From: Chara braunii
Taxonomy: Eukaryota; Streptophyta; Charophyceae; Charales; Characeae
Assembly: GCA_003427395.1 (NCBI GenBank)
Contig: BFEA01000075.1
Span: 3,576,358-3,626,439 of the forward strand
Reading direction: 5' to 3'
Length of the DNA: 50,082 nucleotides
The notes under the pieces were generated by a model. The model saw only the letters and a program-made list of their open reading frames with translations. It was not told the DNA's origin and searched no databases. The position numbers and the translations under genes are program-made. Positions 40,733 to 50,082 of this stretch are shown in pieces (positions within the stretch are counted from its first letter, which is position 1; each line of letters begins with the position of its first letter).

Positions 40733-42030
40733 GATCAGACCGCCCCAACTTAGGGGTACGCCTGACCTGCCTAAGCAAGTGACTAGGGTACGCACAACTA
40801 GACTACCCCAACTTAGGGGCATGCCTAGCATACATGACTGAAATGTATGTCCAGGCTGCCCCAACTTAGGGGTATACCCGACCCAACATAGACTCTGTAC
40901 ATAAAACATATGACCGCCCTCACTTAAGGGTACGCCTGACTTCTACTTAACTGACGACATGAGGCATAAGTCTAGACTGCCCTAACTTAAGAGTATGCCT
41001 AGTCAGCCTTAAACGAAGTTTACGTATGGCATAGGATTAGACTGCCCCAACTTAAGGGTATGCCTAATCTGCCTAAACAAGTACGAACGACGAATGGTCA
41101 GACCGCCCTAACTTAAGGGTACTACGTCCAACCTACATAACATGAACGACAAGAGCATATCGCTAGGCCGCCCCTAACTTAGGGGTACGCCTAGTTAGCC
41201 TAAAGAGTTTTAAGTTACAATAAGGCAATTGCGACCAGACCGCCCTAACTTAAGGGTGCGCTTGATCTCCATAAATAAGTTATAAACAACGTATGATTAA
41301 GTCGCCCCAACTTAGGGGTACGCTTAGCCTCCGTAGCAACAGTTCAAACAACCATAAATACTCAGTACAAACTTTATAATTTGCTTTCTTCTTACGCAGA
41401 TGATCAGACCTACCCAACTTAGGGAGACATCTGACCCTGCCTTGTATTTAAAGGGGAAATGAAAGAAGATTTATACTAATTCTCTGCTCTTTTATATTAT
41501 CACGAGCATAAGACTGAACCTCCCTAACTTAAGGATACGCTCAGTTTGTCCGGATTACTTTCACTTTATATTTCTTCAGTTGTTTCTCTTCTCATTTTGT
41601 TCTACCCGACTTACTGACTGGCTTTCTCAACTTAGGGTGCCCGATCTGCCAGATAATACAAGTTCGTATAATATATATATCAAATTTTATACTTCGGTTG
41701 ATCATTAAGTTCACAGAGTATGGCTAAGCCACCCCAACTTAGGGGTACACTTAGTCTTATGCCTTTGTTCCCCTCAGAAGAATACACACACAGAACTGGG
41801 TCTACGCAACTTCTTAGCAACCCAAAAGGAAGTATCAGGATTCTGAGCCTTCCCAACTTAGGGGGCCCATCCTCGTGTTCAGAAACCCCAAAAAAGAAAC
41901 AATGACAGGTCCGTTCAACTTAGGATAGGCCCCGTCCAGAAAGATCATACATTCAGCCCAACAAACATAAATAAAACACAACACTGAACCCACCCAACTT
42001 AGAGCGATCCAGCCTTGGGTGGACCCGGTC
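40733..42030. repeat. Tandem array of about 17 hairpin units with loop AACTTA
   Basis: Each unit has outer arm, CCCC or CCCT, loop AACTTA, GGGG or AGGG, usually TACG, then the matching outer arm, followed by 30-80 bp of variable spacer. Centres lie near 40750, 40811, 40865, 40924, 40988, 41051, 41114, 41179, 41252, 41312, 41418, 41529, 41633, 41739, 41856, 41918 and 42000. Most outer arms pair within each unit although they differ between units: TCAG/CTGA, CTAG/CTAG, ATTAG/CTAAT, TCAGA/TCTGA, ACTGA/TCAGT, CTAAG/CTTAG. No protein frame spans it. Confidence 0.9.
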
Positions 42031-42199
42031 AAACACATGCAAAACGCCTTCCTCCCGCCTCCCCCCTTTTTCCCTTTTCTTAATTCAAACAGATCAAATA
42101 TCTGACTTTCACACAAATTCATTCTTTTTGGTTCACAGTGGTTCTGAAAATGAAAATAAAATACAAACAAAAATAAAGTCAAACATAGTCTTTATCATA

Positions 42200-43957
42200 A
42201 TCTCGGTCAAAAAAGGGTAGTAGATTTAGGGGAATACGGGATCACACAAGTGAAGCGAGATTATACCTGAGTGTTCCCTGCCTCCAAACCCCGCCTGGGC
42301 TCCGGCAGAGCTCCCGTAATCGGTGGGTTGACCTCCCATAAGGTCTTGCTACGGTCCTACGGGTTGTAATCCCGCCTGCCACCTTCCTCTCGTAACCTTA
42401 GACTAGAGTTAGAGTAAAGAGGGCAGAAGGAGGGGTTTCAGACGCTCGAGATTCAAGAGTGGGACAAACTCAACTCGCAGGAGAGGGCCTTGAAATTTCC
42501 AATCGCCTGAGGGCCCCCCAATGATGGTCAAAACGTAGTCAAACCCTATGATAGTGGTAGCACCAATGATGGTTGTCGCAACTATCCCAAACAACGGCAG
42601 ATCACCAACAACACGACTTGAGGCAACGACCAGAATCAAGAACCAATGGTAGCTAGTAGCTCGGCAGCGGCTCTGAGAACATTAGTAGCCACCTTGAAAA
42701 ACAACAGCAAATCACCTTTGGTCTGGGACGAATAGATGTCGCCTTCCGCCTGTTAACCATAACAACAACTCCTAAATAAAACGTCGTTGCAGCACTATCA
42801 ACCTCACCAACAATATGTCTGCAGCAATCCGAGACACCACAACCTCAGAGTTGTGAGAAGAGCAGCTACAGTAGGATAGAGAAAAACAACAACAGTCTGC
42901 TCCATAGGATAAGCAGTTTCTCGAGTCCCACAGCAACAGCTCTTAGAAGCAACAACCCTCCTCTGCGTTAAGTAACGGCTAATGATTTCTCTGATGTCAT
43001 CGACCTGACATAACAGTACCTGAGCTCCAAAGCCACCAGACCCAACTGCCCGCAGAAACAACTTGCAGAAGTCACCCGACAGTCGGCACCAAAGTAAGAC
43101 TGTGACAACAATCAATCGTTCGTGACTAACACTGACCTCGTCTGGGCTCATCAGCCATACCCCCCCTTTAAAGAAAAAAATAAGCCAGTACCGGTTCCGT
43201 ACTACGATTCGAACAGTTACCTTCACTAACTGAGGGCGATCAGGCACTCCTCCTGTCGGGCGTGCTTGCCTGCCACCACTCAGGTAATTATCAGGTATGC
43301 CCAGCAACCTCTTTCCACCGCAACTCCTCCCCTCCTGACTAACTCATGTTTTCCTCTCCCTCTTTCTCTCTTATGTGTGTGAGTATACCTGGTCGTCGAT
43401 CCGACCAGGTTCATTTGCAGTCTGGAGAACTTCAAGTTGTCGGAGTGAAGGTCATAAACACGAAGAATTACAACGATCGGGGTCATGAAAAACAACGCGA
43501 ATGGGGTAAGTGTCTACGAACGGCCGAACAGCAACGACCTTCACGATTGTGACAACCACGATGGCAAGATAGACTAGGCGGAGACCTCGACAGACACTAC
43601 GATAAACGTAATCAGAATGCCCATAATGACGAAGTGCACGACTATGGCCACCCTCTACTACTCATCAAATACGAGTTAGGTGAGTACCTTTCTCCCTCTC
43701 CCTCATTGCCCCTTCTTGTTCTTTTTCCGCTTTACTATATCTTCCCTCACAGTTCCTGAATCATGTGCCTTCCCTTTTGCCTTTAGTTATCAGACGTATC
43801 TCGCTGATACTTCAGTCAGATTCTCATAACCTCCCGCAAACACGACTGTGAAAACGAAACACCGCCAAACCCACACCGAGCCGACACCAACAAGCAGTGC
43901 TCAGATCTCACGGACGACGGTCATGGGTGGTAGCGACCATAAAACGAGCTCGCTCTC
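42200..43957. other. Non-coding, no gene recognised
   Basis: 42290-42400 again has folds (GGGCTC/GAGCTCCC). A 167-codon minus frame (43307-42804) has no domain and unusual Cys/Val/Leu bias; it is not called as a gene. Confidence 0.35.
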
Positions 43958-44018
43958 CTCATCACCAATTGTGCAAAACGAGAATGAACCTTCCGCTAGA
44001 ACATAGGAAAATACATGC
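43958..44018 (+). repeat. Dispersed repeat 'GTGCAAAACGAGAATGAA', copy 1
   Basis: TTGTGCAAAACGAGAATGAA, then CCTTCCGCTAGAACATAGGA. Family of four in the window (44.3, 44.85, 49.2 kb). Confidence 0.7.
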
Positions 44019-44304
44019 AATTTTTAGAGTCACTTACTGCCACGCTCGTATCCAGGCAAGGTGAGTGTGAACCTTCTGCTGATTCGAGCAGAGATTCGTG
44101 CTAGCTTATACCCCTTCCTCCGCGCTCTTTGACTTTATATCCCTTCTTATGGCCTGGCTCTGGGTGCGACCTCGAAGCAGACCAGCGCAAGCTCCAAGAT
44201 TGAGCCTGTCGAAGGTGAGCTCTGAATCTAGAGATGGCGAATATGGTTTGGAGCGGAAGATAACTGGGTAGCAGCTTCGATTGTGATGAACCTCGTTCTA
44301 CTCC

Positions 44305-44358
44305 TCCTCAAATGAGCAAAATGAGAGTGAACCTTCCGTTGGAAAGTAGGAAGACACA
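44305..44358 (+). repeat. Dispersed repeat, copy 2
   Basis: AAATGAGCAAAATGAGAGTG, then AACCTTCCGTTGGAAAGTAG. Confidence 0.7.
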
Positions 44359-44843
44359 CTCGTCAGAACCTCACGACACTGTCCCCGGACCCACCGTCGT
44401 GCTCAGGTACGTATCTCCACTTCCTCTTCTCCTCTCGCCGTCGTCGACTCGTCCATCCCTTTCCCTCTCTCTCTCACACACACATACGCATGCACCTGTG
44501 CTGCCCAAACACGCCTAGCGACGAACAAGAAGCGGACGAAGTCCAACGTAAGGGCCGAAGCGGCCGTAATCTGCAAAAGACGAGACCACGACGAAGATAA
44601 CGACCATGCAATTACGAGGCGAATAGTCGGGATCTCCGAAGGCAATGACGGAGCTCTTGAAGGAGGAGGAGCGCAATTCCTCCAATCACAATCGAAGCGT
44701 ATCGGAACACGACCGCGATCTCGAAATCCGACTACGGGAGCAGACGGGATCGACCACGAAGGGGATCAACACAACCGAAAGTGAGAGCGACCTGACGGGG
44801 CATAACGATCGCCGTGACTCCCGCTACAAACATCGACCCGTTA

Positions 44844-44900
44844 CTTATCAAATGTGTAAAATGAGAATGAATCTTTCACAGACTGTGAGAAGATACATCC
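44844..44900 (+). repeat. Dispersed repeat, copy 3
   Basis: AAATGTGTAAAATGAGAATG, then AATCTTTCACAG/CTGTGAGAAGAT, where the tail forms a different but longer hairpin. Confidence 0.65.
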
Positions 44901-45313
44901 CCATATCCCTCGCGCAACCCTCACTGCTCATACCTCTCGAACCACCGTTCTAACACGAAATCCTACCCTGCCATCTGACTCGTAGCGTGCCAAAATGCCA
45001 GTCAACATTTTTCCTCGGCCGAATCTGTTGAGAATGGAGCAAGTTATACGTCCTCCACCCTCATCATATCCACCCTCCTTCTTCTTCCTTCGTCAGTTTT
45101 TTTCTTCTTCATCTCCTGTGTGCAGTACGGCAACCCCCAGACAGTGCAGCTCACCGCACTCGAATCCACAACTCTCAATCTATCAACTCAGAACTCCGTC
45201 AAACTATCCTTTCCGCTCGCCCTTCCTTTTATGTTTGACTAGCCAGCGCAGGCAACTCTGTGCCCATACGAACCTGCCCTTCCTTGCTGGTCAGGTTCGG
45301 ATAGAAACGAACG

Positions 45314-45396
45314 CTATTTGTGTGTCAGCCTTGCGCAGGGGCCAGGCTAATCTTCTCTGTATCGCTCCAATTTTTACGGATGTCCCGAAGGACCGT
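45314..45396 (-). pseudogene. U6 snRNA-derived sequence, joined to a tRNA-like unit
   Basis: On the minus strand it reads CCTTCGGGACATCCGTAAAA, TTGGAGCGATACAGAGAAGA and TTAGCCTGGCCCCTGCGCAA, then GCTGACACACAAAT. This follows U6 from its 5' stem to the region before the 3' end, including the ACAGAGA box, with few differences. The true 3' end and T tail are missing, and no U6 promoter elements precede it. Upstream in the same orientation is a tRNA-like unit with pol III boxes. Confidence 0.85.
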
Positions 45397-45484
45397 GCCA
45401 CGGACAGTGGCTGGAGATATCGGTATCGAGTCGACCAACCCTGGGCAACTTAAAGATATTCGGTTTTGCTCATCAAGCACCTTC

Positions 45485-45552
45485 GCCTGATCCGAACTCG
45501 GGCCTGTATTCCAACAGTTCATGGGTGTGCCCACTGAGCTAGGCTCTTGGGT
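45485..45552 (-). repeat. tRNA-like pol III unit upstream of the U6 sequence
   Basis: Minus strand: box A TAGCTCAGTGGG (45541-45530), spacer ACACCCATGAACTGTTGGAA, box B GAGTTCGGATC (45500-45490). Same unit as at 6.63 kb. Its box B ends about 94 bp before the U6 part. Confidence 0.75.
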
Positions 45553-45559
45553 ATATTCC

Positions 45560-46843
45560 CGGCTGGTCCTGCGACCTGTACCGGACCGCATCCCAAAATG
45601 GGACAGAAATAACTAAAAATTAAGAAAGTTATAAAATAGGAGAAGGGACGAAGGACGAGGGGCGAGGAAGGACCGTCGAAACCCGACCCTCGGTCCTGCC
45701 CGTCGGTCCCGCGACCGGACTCCCCTGCAAAACTAAGGGGGACAGTCCCACCGACCCTCAACCCCTCAGTTTCTTTCACAAAACGCTCCCACGCTCCTTT
45801 GCTGCTGACTGCTGGCCTTAATCCCCGGGTCTTCATAGTCTCAATCCAAAGTCATAACCTATAGGGCTAGGCCCAAGCTTGGGTGAAGCTGGCCGAGACT
45901 TAGTTATAAAGACGTTCGATTCTGAGCTATGTCTGTCGGACTGCACCGCAGGCTGAACTTTGGCACGCTACCCCGAACTAACGCTCCTATGCGCCGACTC
46001 CGGCTGCATGAAGGGTTTAATTCTACCTTCCGCTGTCGCGCACGTGACACAACTGCTCGTCACTCGAAACTCCAGCCTTCTTACTAGGCTATCCCTCCGA
46101 AAGGCTGAACTTTTAACACCTAAGCGTCGGAGAAACCTCGATTTTTATAATGTCGCCCACGGCTTCTACCGTCGACTGATATCACGGTTGGCCTAGGAAG
46201 TCAAGCACTTAGCACCTTGCCGGTCCTAGTGCCGCGGTCAGTAAGCGAAGCGGATTCAATGGCCAGATCTTAGCCCAGACTGCCCAAATACCGGTCTCGG
46301 ACGCGAAACCGATCCACGTGGGCTACTGCAGCCTTCTCACAACCTTTTCCGAGTTCACACCAATAGGGGCAGGTGTCGCTTCCTAACCAACATCCGCCTA
46401 AGTACCATGCGTGCCCTCAAAGTGCACGCCCACACACTCTCTAGTTAGATCAAAATGCGAGTGCCACTCCCAACCCCTGAGAGTTGGTCGAGGTCACTCG
46501 GAAATGGGACACTCTCTTGGATATCGTTGAAAACGCATCTTCTGTGAGGTGCACAATTGTGCCCTGACAGCCCTGTAAGGGTATTCGGGCCGACACCAGG
46601 CCACTAGAGTTCCCAGTGCCTCTTGTCGCACTCTCACTGCTCCTCGAGGCACTGCTACTGGTAGTCACGTGAGTTTCACCCTGAACCACTTTCACTCTTT
46701 GATGCTGCTGTCTTGGTTGTGCCTTCTGTGATATTCACGTCTGAGACTCGGGCCTGCCACTGCAGGTACGAGCAGTCGAATCGTATCCCCTTCAACCGTC
46801 GTCAATTTCAATGATTTCCAGGATTACAGACTGTTTCGGCAAT

Positions 46844-46846
<3 letters not shown>
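45560..46846. other. Non-coding, no gene seen
   Basis: GC-rich, without recognisable frame or RNA gene. Confidence 0.4.
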
Positions 46847-46884
<38 letters not shown>

Positions 46885-46995
46885 GTTGGCCCAGTGCCCA
46901 AGGCTGATATTATGAATATGATGATTGAGGCCGGGGTCCTCACAGTCTACCCGGGGGTAACCAGTAGGAACCTGCTGAGAACAGAAAATGAGCCA
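46847..46995 (-). mobile_element. 3' end of a dispersed poly(A) retroelement (copy B)
   Basis: T34 (46847-46880) is the A tail of a minus-strand insertion. Adjacent minus-strand words ATATCAGCCTTGGGCACTGG, GTAGACTGTGAGGAC and GTTCTCAGCAGGTTCCTACT match copy A at 33.7 kb in order. Confidence 0.75.
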
Positions 46996-46999
46996 ATTC

Positions 47000-47740
47000 T
47001 ACACTATTGATCAAATAACCCCTGATCAATGTACTATTTATCTGACATCTATGATCAATCAGAAGAAAGTCACTGTTAGGTGAGATAGGTAAAATAGGTG
47101 AGGCAGAAGAGCAGGTAGGGTGGAGCCCATATTCTTGTCCTGGAGCCCATATCCATGAGTGCAAAGGCACTCCCCCTCCAATCAAGGAGCCTCTCTAGCC
47201 TGAGCAGCAGGACAAGAAGGGCGGAGCGCTGATGTGGTGTGTTACGTCGGCGACATCGGGTGTTTTTGCTGTGATATGTGAAGTCCACGACACCTGGTTT
47301 TTGTATTATCTATTATCTGGAGTATGAGCAAGCGAGGACATGACTCCGCCATGTCGTTTACCAACTGAGACACCCATCTTTCCAAAACCCGTGACCACCG
47401 GACTCAATGAGCATACTTCGCACCCAGTGTCGGCCGGCCAGGGAGCGCGAAGGCTCGGCTACATTCGAGTCCCCAATTAGCGCAAACTTAGTGCTCGCGC
47501 GGAGCTACCGGACCCCTACCAGTAGTTTGACGCTAACAACACAGCAGATTTTCCAAAAAAAACGCTAGTGTGAGTAGGCCCTTATATATAATTGGACACT
47601 GGTGTCATCAGGCCAGAGGTCCCACTAGAAAACAGGATTGGACTGCACGCGTGGATATGGACTTGTTTGTGGAAAGGTGCAGAAAATCGAGATTCAGGAG
47701 CTTCATCCAATACTCTTTGCTCGTGGGACGTCGCCCCAGA
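47000..47740. other. Non-coding, with one right TIR end
   Basis: At 47565-47581 CTAGTGTGAGTAGGCCC matches the terminal repeat of the element at 49.33-49.68 kb, but no left partner was found. On the minus strand near 47358, GTCTCAGTTGGTA resembles a tRNA D-arm; without a box B it is not called. Confidence 0.4.
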
Positions 47741-47742
47741 GG

Positions 47743-47787
47743 TGCAAAGAGGTCTTTTTTTTTTTTTTTTTTTTTTTTGCAAAGAGT
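47743..47787 (-). mobile_element. Poly(A)-only insertion (as T24) with a 9-bp target-site duplication
   Basis: TGCAAAGAG (47743-47751) is repeated at 47778-47786 around GTC plus T24. Same architecture as at 19.17 kb but in the opposite orientation. Confidence 0.65.
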
Positions 47788-47949
47788 TCCGGTTCGCCCT
47801 GTGGCGGGAAAAGTCCACTTTTCGTGAGTACGTTTTGGAATTGTTCCGCGCGCTGTCGCGGGAAAGGTACAGAGCGCGCGGCGGTCGCCTGCGTGCCAAA
47901 ACGCGACTTTGCGCTCGGTCGGTGGGCCATCCCTTGTCCATGGACTCGG

Positions 47950-47971
47950 TTTTTTTTTTTTTTTTTTTTTT
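47950..47971. repeat. T22 tract
   Basis: Homopolymer without visible flanking duplication. Confidence 0.9.
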
Positions 47972-48478
47972 GTTCTATCTGTTTTCCTGGGGGCAGAAAC
48001 CCGATTAATTTGTGAGGCGTCAGTAGACCGGTCGGCCCTACCATCTTCACCTGGACAGAGCGGCGGACCGTCATTATCAATGTTCATTTGTGCAACACTT
48101 GGGGCCCCTCGCCATCGCCGGAAAAATCCGAGTGCATCTTCCTCCGAAAATGGCAGGATTCATGCGTTACTATTCAAAGTAAGGAAGGGTCTAGGCATAG
48201 TAAGGGTCTCCCTGAGAACAGGCACTCAACTTTTTTTTTCTTGTTTGTTTTTCGTTTCGACAGTGGTTGGCTGTACAAGCCGTCAGATGCATCCCGGGAA
48301 ATGCTTTCAGGAATAGAATCTCGTCGCGCTGTGGGTCACTCATATCCTGCAAACTGCGAGTGAGATGGATGTCCGTCTCTTTTCCAGCACATGTCCCGCT
48401 GCGATGTTCTCGTTACCTCAGGGCCGGCGTCCTACGTACAGGGATTAACCGAGGGGCTGCCCATTGATAATGTAAACT

Positions 48479-48578
48479 TTCTTTCTTTCTTTCCTTCTTT
48501 TTTTCTTCCTTCCTTCCTTCCTTCCTTCCTTCCTTCCTTCTTCTTCTTCTTCTTCTTCTTCTTCTTCTTCTTCTTCTT
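48479..48578. repeat. Compound pyrimidine microsatellite (CTTT, CTTCC, TTC)
   Basis: About 100 bp of (CTTT)n, (TTCC)8 or so and (TTC)13 or so. It makes overlapping frames appear coding. Confidence 0.95.
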
Positions 48579-48959
48579 TTCGTGGGGGAGTTCGCGTGGT
48601 GGGAACCGGGTGCAGAGTCCCAAGCTAAACAAATTTTGTGACAGAGTCAATGTGGGAACATACAAGCTAGCCTATCCCCATCCAGGACCTGCCAGGGGAG
48701 GCTACTGTTTAAGGGGTCATTGTATCATGACAGCATTGATTGCCTCTCCTCTCGTAGAGGGATTTACTGTCTTCGTATGGCAATCACCGAAAACGAAAAC
48801 CAAGAGGGGCCACAAGTATCCAGAACATCTGGTCTGTGGCTTTTTCTTGGACAAGAGAGAGAAAGGTGCATGGGGCAGGGGGGAGGAACGTGAAGTTGAA
48901 TCCGAGCTTTTCACGGTGAAATGTCCTAATTGTAGTACTTCATAACATCAACTTCAGGA

Positions 48960-49085
48960 TGCATCTACGGCGAATTACAGCCTGTATTTGATCAGAATTT
49001 GACCGTAATTACGGTCTCATGCGGATGGTTTTGATCGGAATTACATTCTCACGCGGCTGTTTTGGTCGCAATTTCGGCAAGAGCT
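48960..49085. repeat. Degenerate repeat 'GTAATTACGGTCTCAYGCGG'
   Basis: GATCAGAATTTGACCGTAAT, then TACGGTCTCATGCGGATGGT, then GATCGGAATTACATTCTCAC and GCGGCTGTTTTGGTCGCAAT. Similar words (CTGACCGCAATTGCG) occur inside the TIR element at 49.33-49.68 kb. Confidence 0.6.
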
Positions 49086-49208
49086 CAGTCGTAGAGGTCC
49101 TTGGGTGAGTATGCGCGCAGTGGAGCCGCGGCCGAGAGGTGTGCGCCATGGATCTCACCGAAATCATTTCTCTATCGTGATGGCAGCTGAGGCCATGGCC
49201 CTCGCTCC

Positions 49209-49270
49209 ACTACTCTCGAAATGTGCAAAACGAGAGTGAATCTTCTGTTAGAACATGGAAAGATGCATGA
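49209..49270 (+). repeat. Dispersed repeat 'GTGCAAAACGAGAGTGAA', copy 4
   Basis: AAATGTGCAAAACGAGAGTG, then AATCTTCTGTTAGAACATGG. Confidence 0.7.
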
Positions 49271-49331
49271 TTTTTTGTCTTTTGTTCATCTCGAGGGCCT
49301 ATCTCCCACTTGCCGGCGGGTGTATCCCCTC

Positions 49332-49680
49332 AGGGCGTAGTCACACTACCGTAGCGGCCCCATCTTAAATGTGTCTGATCGCAATTTCTTTTTTTCTACC
49401 TGTCAAATCTGGACAGGACGGCCTTTCAGGCCTTCTTTTATTGTCATTATAGTATTACGGGGAAGCCCGTAGCAGCCACATCCGTGCTCAAGCCTCCAAC
49501 GAGGGAACATCCGGGAGCTGCACCCACCAACAGGTGCGATACCTGCTACAGCAGGTGGGCCGATACTGGCCAGGGGTCAGCCGGTAGCATCAGGACCGCA
49601 TTTACGGTCGGCGCGTCATGATGAATCTGACCGCAATTGCGTCCGTAAACAAGTTAAAAAAGTCCTAGTGTGAGTATCCC
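49332..49680. mobile_element. Small TIR transposon (GGGCRTASTCACACTA ends)
   Basis: Left end GGGCGTAGTCACACTA, right end TAGTGTGAGTATCCC. CTCA lies directly outside both ends, and the longer word TATCCCCTCA is also shared. No coding frame. Related right ends occur at 47.57 and 49.97 kb. Confidence 0.6.
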
Positions 49681-49829
49681 CTCAGACTGGCTTCGTAGCC
49701 CGGGGGCCTGTGTGGCTCTATGTTCCCTCGTAGCCCGGGGGCCTGTGTGCCTCTCTGTTCCCGAAGCCGGCAGCCCCATGGTAAGATGCGTACAAGTCTG
49801 GCCGCATCTACAGCTGAAGAGCTTGGTCT

Positions 49830-49863
49830 GCCTCTTCGGGACATCCATGAAAATTGGAACGAC
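49830..49863 (+). pseudogene. Short U6 snRNA 5' fragment
   Basis: CCTCTTCGGGACATCCATGA, then AAATTGGAACGA, matches the 5' third of U6 and then diverges. Confidence 0.65.
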
Positions 49864-49967
49864 GCTGAGGGGGCTGACGGCATACTCAGTACTTTTTCTA
49901 CTGAGCTCTGGACGTGATTGTGGTAAGAGATTCATCCTGGGTTGGTCAGATACATGTTGGGAAGTAT

Positions 49968-49983
49968 TAGTGTGAGTATGCCC
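49968..49983. mobile_element. Right end of a second TIR element
   Basis: TAGTGTGAGTATGCCC. The left end is not identified; the U6 fragment lies 105 bp inside. Confidence 0.5.
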
Positions 49984-49985
49984 TG

Positions 49986-50082
49986 GGGCTAGGTCCCACT
50001 TACACGAATTAAGCGATATTGACCGTAGATCGCAGAGATCAACGGCCAGAATCTCTTAATCCGTGCAAGTGGGACCTTGCCC
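49986..50082. repeat. 97-bp palindrome at the window edge
   Basis: GGGCTAGGTCCCACTTACAC at the left pairs with GTGCAAGTGGGACCTTGCCC at the right (19 of 21 bases). Pairing continues inward (AATTAAG/CTTAATC, TTGACCGTAGATC/GATCAACGGCCAG). It may continue beyond the window as part of a foldback element. Confidence 0.85.

Noticed and set aside
40733-42030. CRISPR array
   Set aside because: Units are hairpins of varying sequence with irregular spacers, no cas genes, and the genome is eukaryotic.
42804-43307. 167-codon frame on -
   Set aside because: No domain, odd composition and a poly-Phe run from an A tract; not called.
45314-45396. An active U6 gene
   Set aside because: Missing 3' end and T tail and no upstream snRNA promoter elements; treated as derived sequence.
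46200-46440. Ribosomal RNA fragment
   Set aside because: Some words sounded rRNA-like, but no conserved rRNA core sequence could be aligned by eye.
47330-47410. tRNA-like D-arm on -
   Set aside because: Only box A-like sequence; no box B at the right distance.
48391-48945. 184-codon frame on +
   Set aside because: Open only because it crosses the pyrimidine microsatellite.

Overview
The window is nuclear DNA from a plant-lineage eukaryote, most likely a streptophyte alga or early land plant. The evidence is one intron-rich gene with a plant-type eEF1B-beta product, a plastid-type tRNA-Ser(UGA) embedded in nuclear repeats, U6 snRNA-derived fragments, and decayed LINE and Ty3/gypsy-like elements. 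The gag-like proteins and the repeat style would suit a large charophyte genome such as Chara. That is an impression from sequence style, not a database result. Most open frames are short, overlapping and without domains.

Layout. 1-7 kb: low-complexity and tandem repeats, an AT-rich island (about 2.08-3.86 kb), an exon-like frame of unknown function near 1 kb, and a tRNA-derived SINE-like unit at 6.6 kb. 7.37-13.51 kb: the only convincing host gene, eEF1B-beta (GDP/GTP exchange factor for eEF1A), in five coding exons; its introns hold tandem duplications, an antisense U6 pseudogene and foldback MITEs. 13.5-22.5 kb: no recognisable gene, many local tandem duplications (about 35-230 bp units), more copies of the same MITE, and a poly(A)-only insertion with a 9-bp target-site duplication. 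22.6-25.8 kb: a group II intron-type reverse transcriptase fragment (+), then a minus-strand LINE broken by a MITE and by an inserted plastid fragment carrying an intact trnS-UGA. 26-33 kb: LTR-like primer-binding motifs and several degenerate arrays. 33.7-37.7 kb: remains of two Ty3/gypsy-like elements (gag on +; gag, integrase and a tRNA-Asp-type primer-binding site on -), with a long-TIR MITE between the minus-strand gag and integrase. 37.7-42.4 kb: a region built of successive hairpins, ending in about 17 units of a hairpin repeat with loop AACTTA. 42-50 kb: dispersed repeats, a tRNA-like/U6 chimera, poly(T) tracts, TIR elements and a long palindrome at the window end.

The most unusual signal is the 40.73-42.03 kb hairpin array. 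The outer arms of the repeat change sequence from unit to unit but mostly stay self-complementary, which is the signature of a maintained structure. It lies beyond the primer-binding site of the minus-strand gypsy-like element, so it may be part of a very long, structured LTR (inference).
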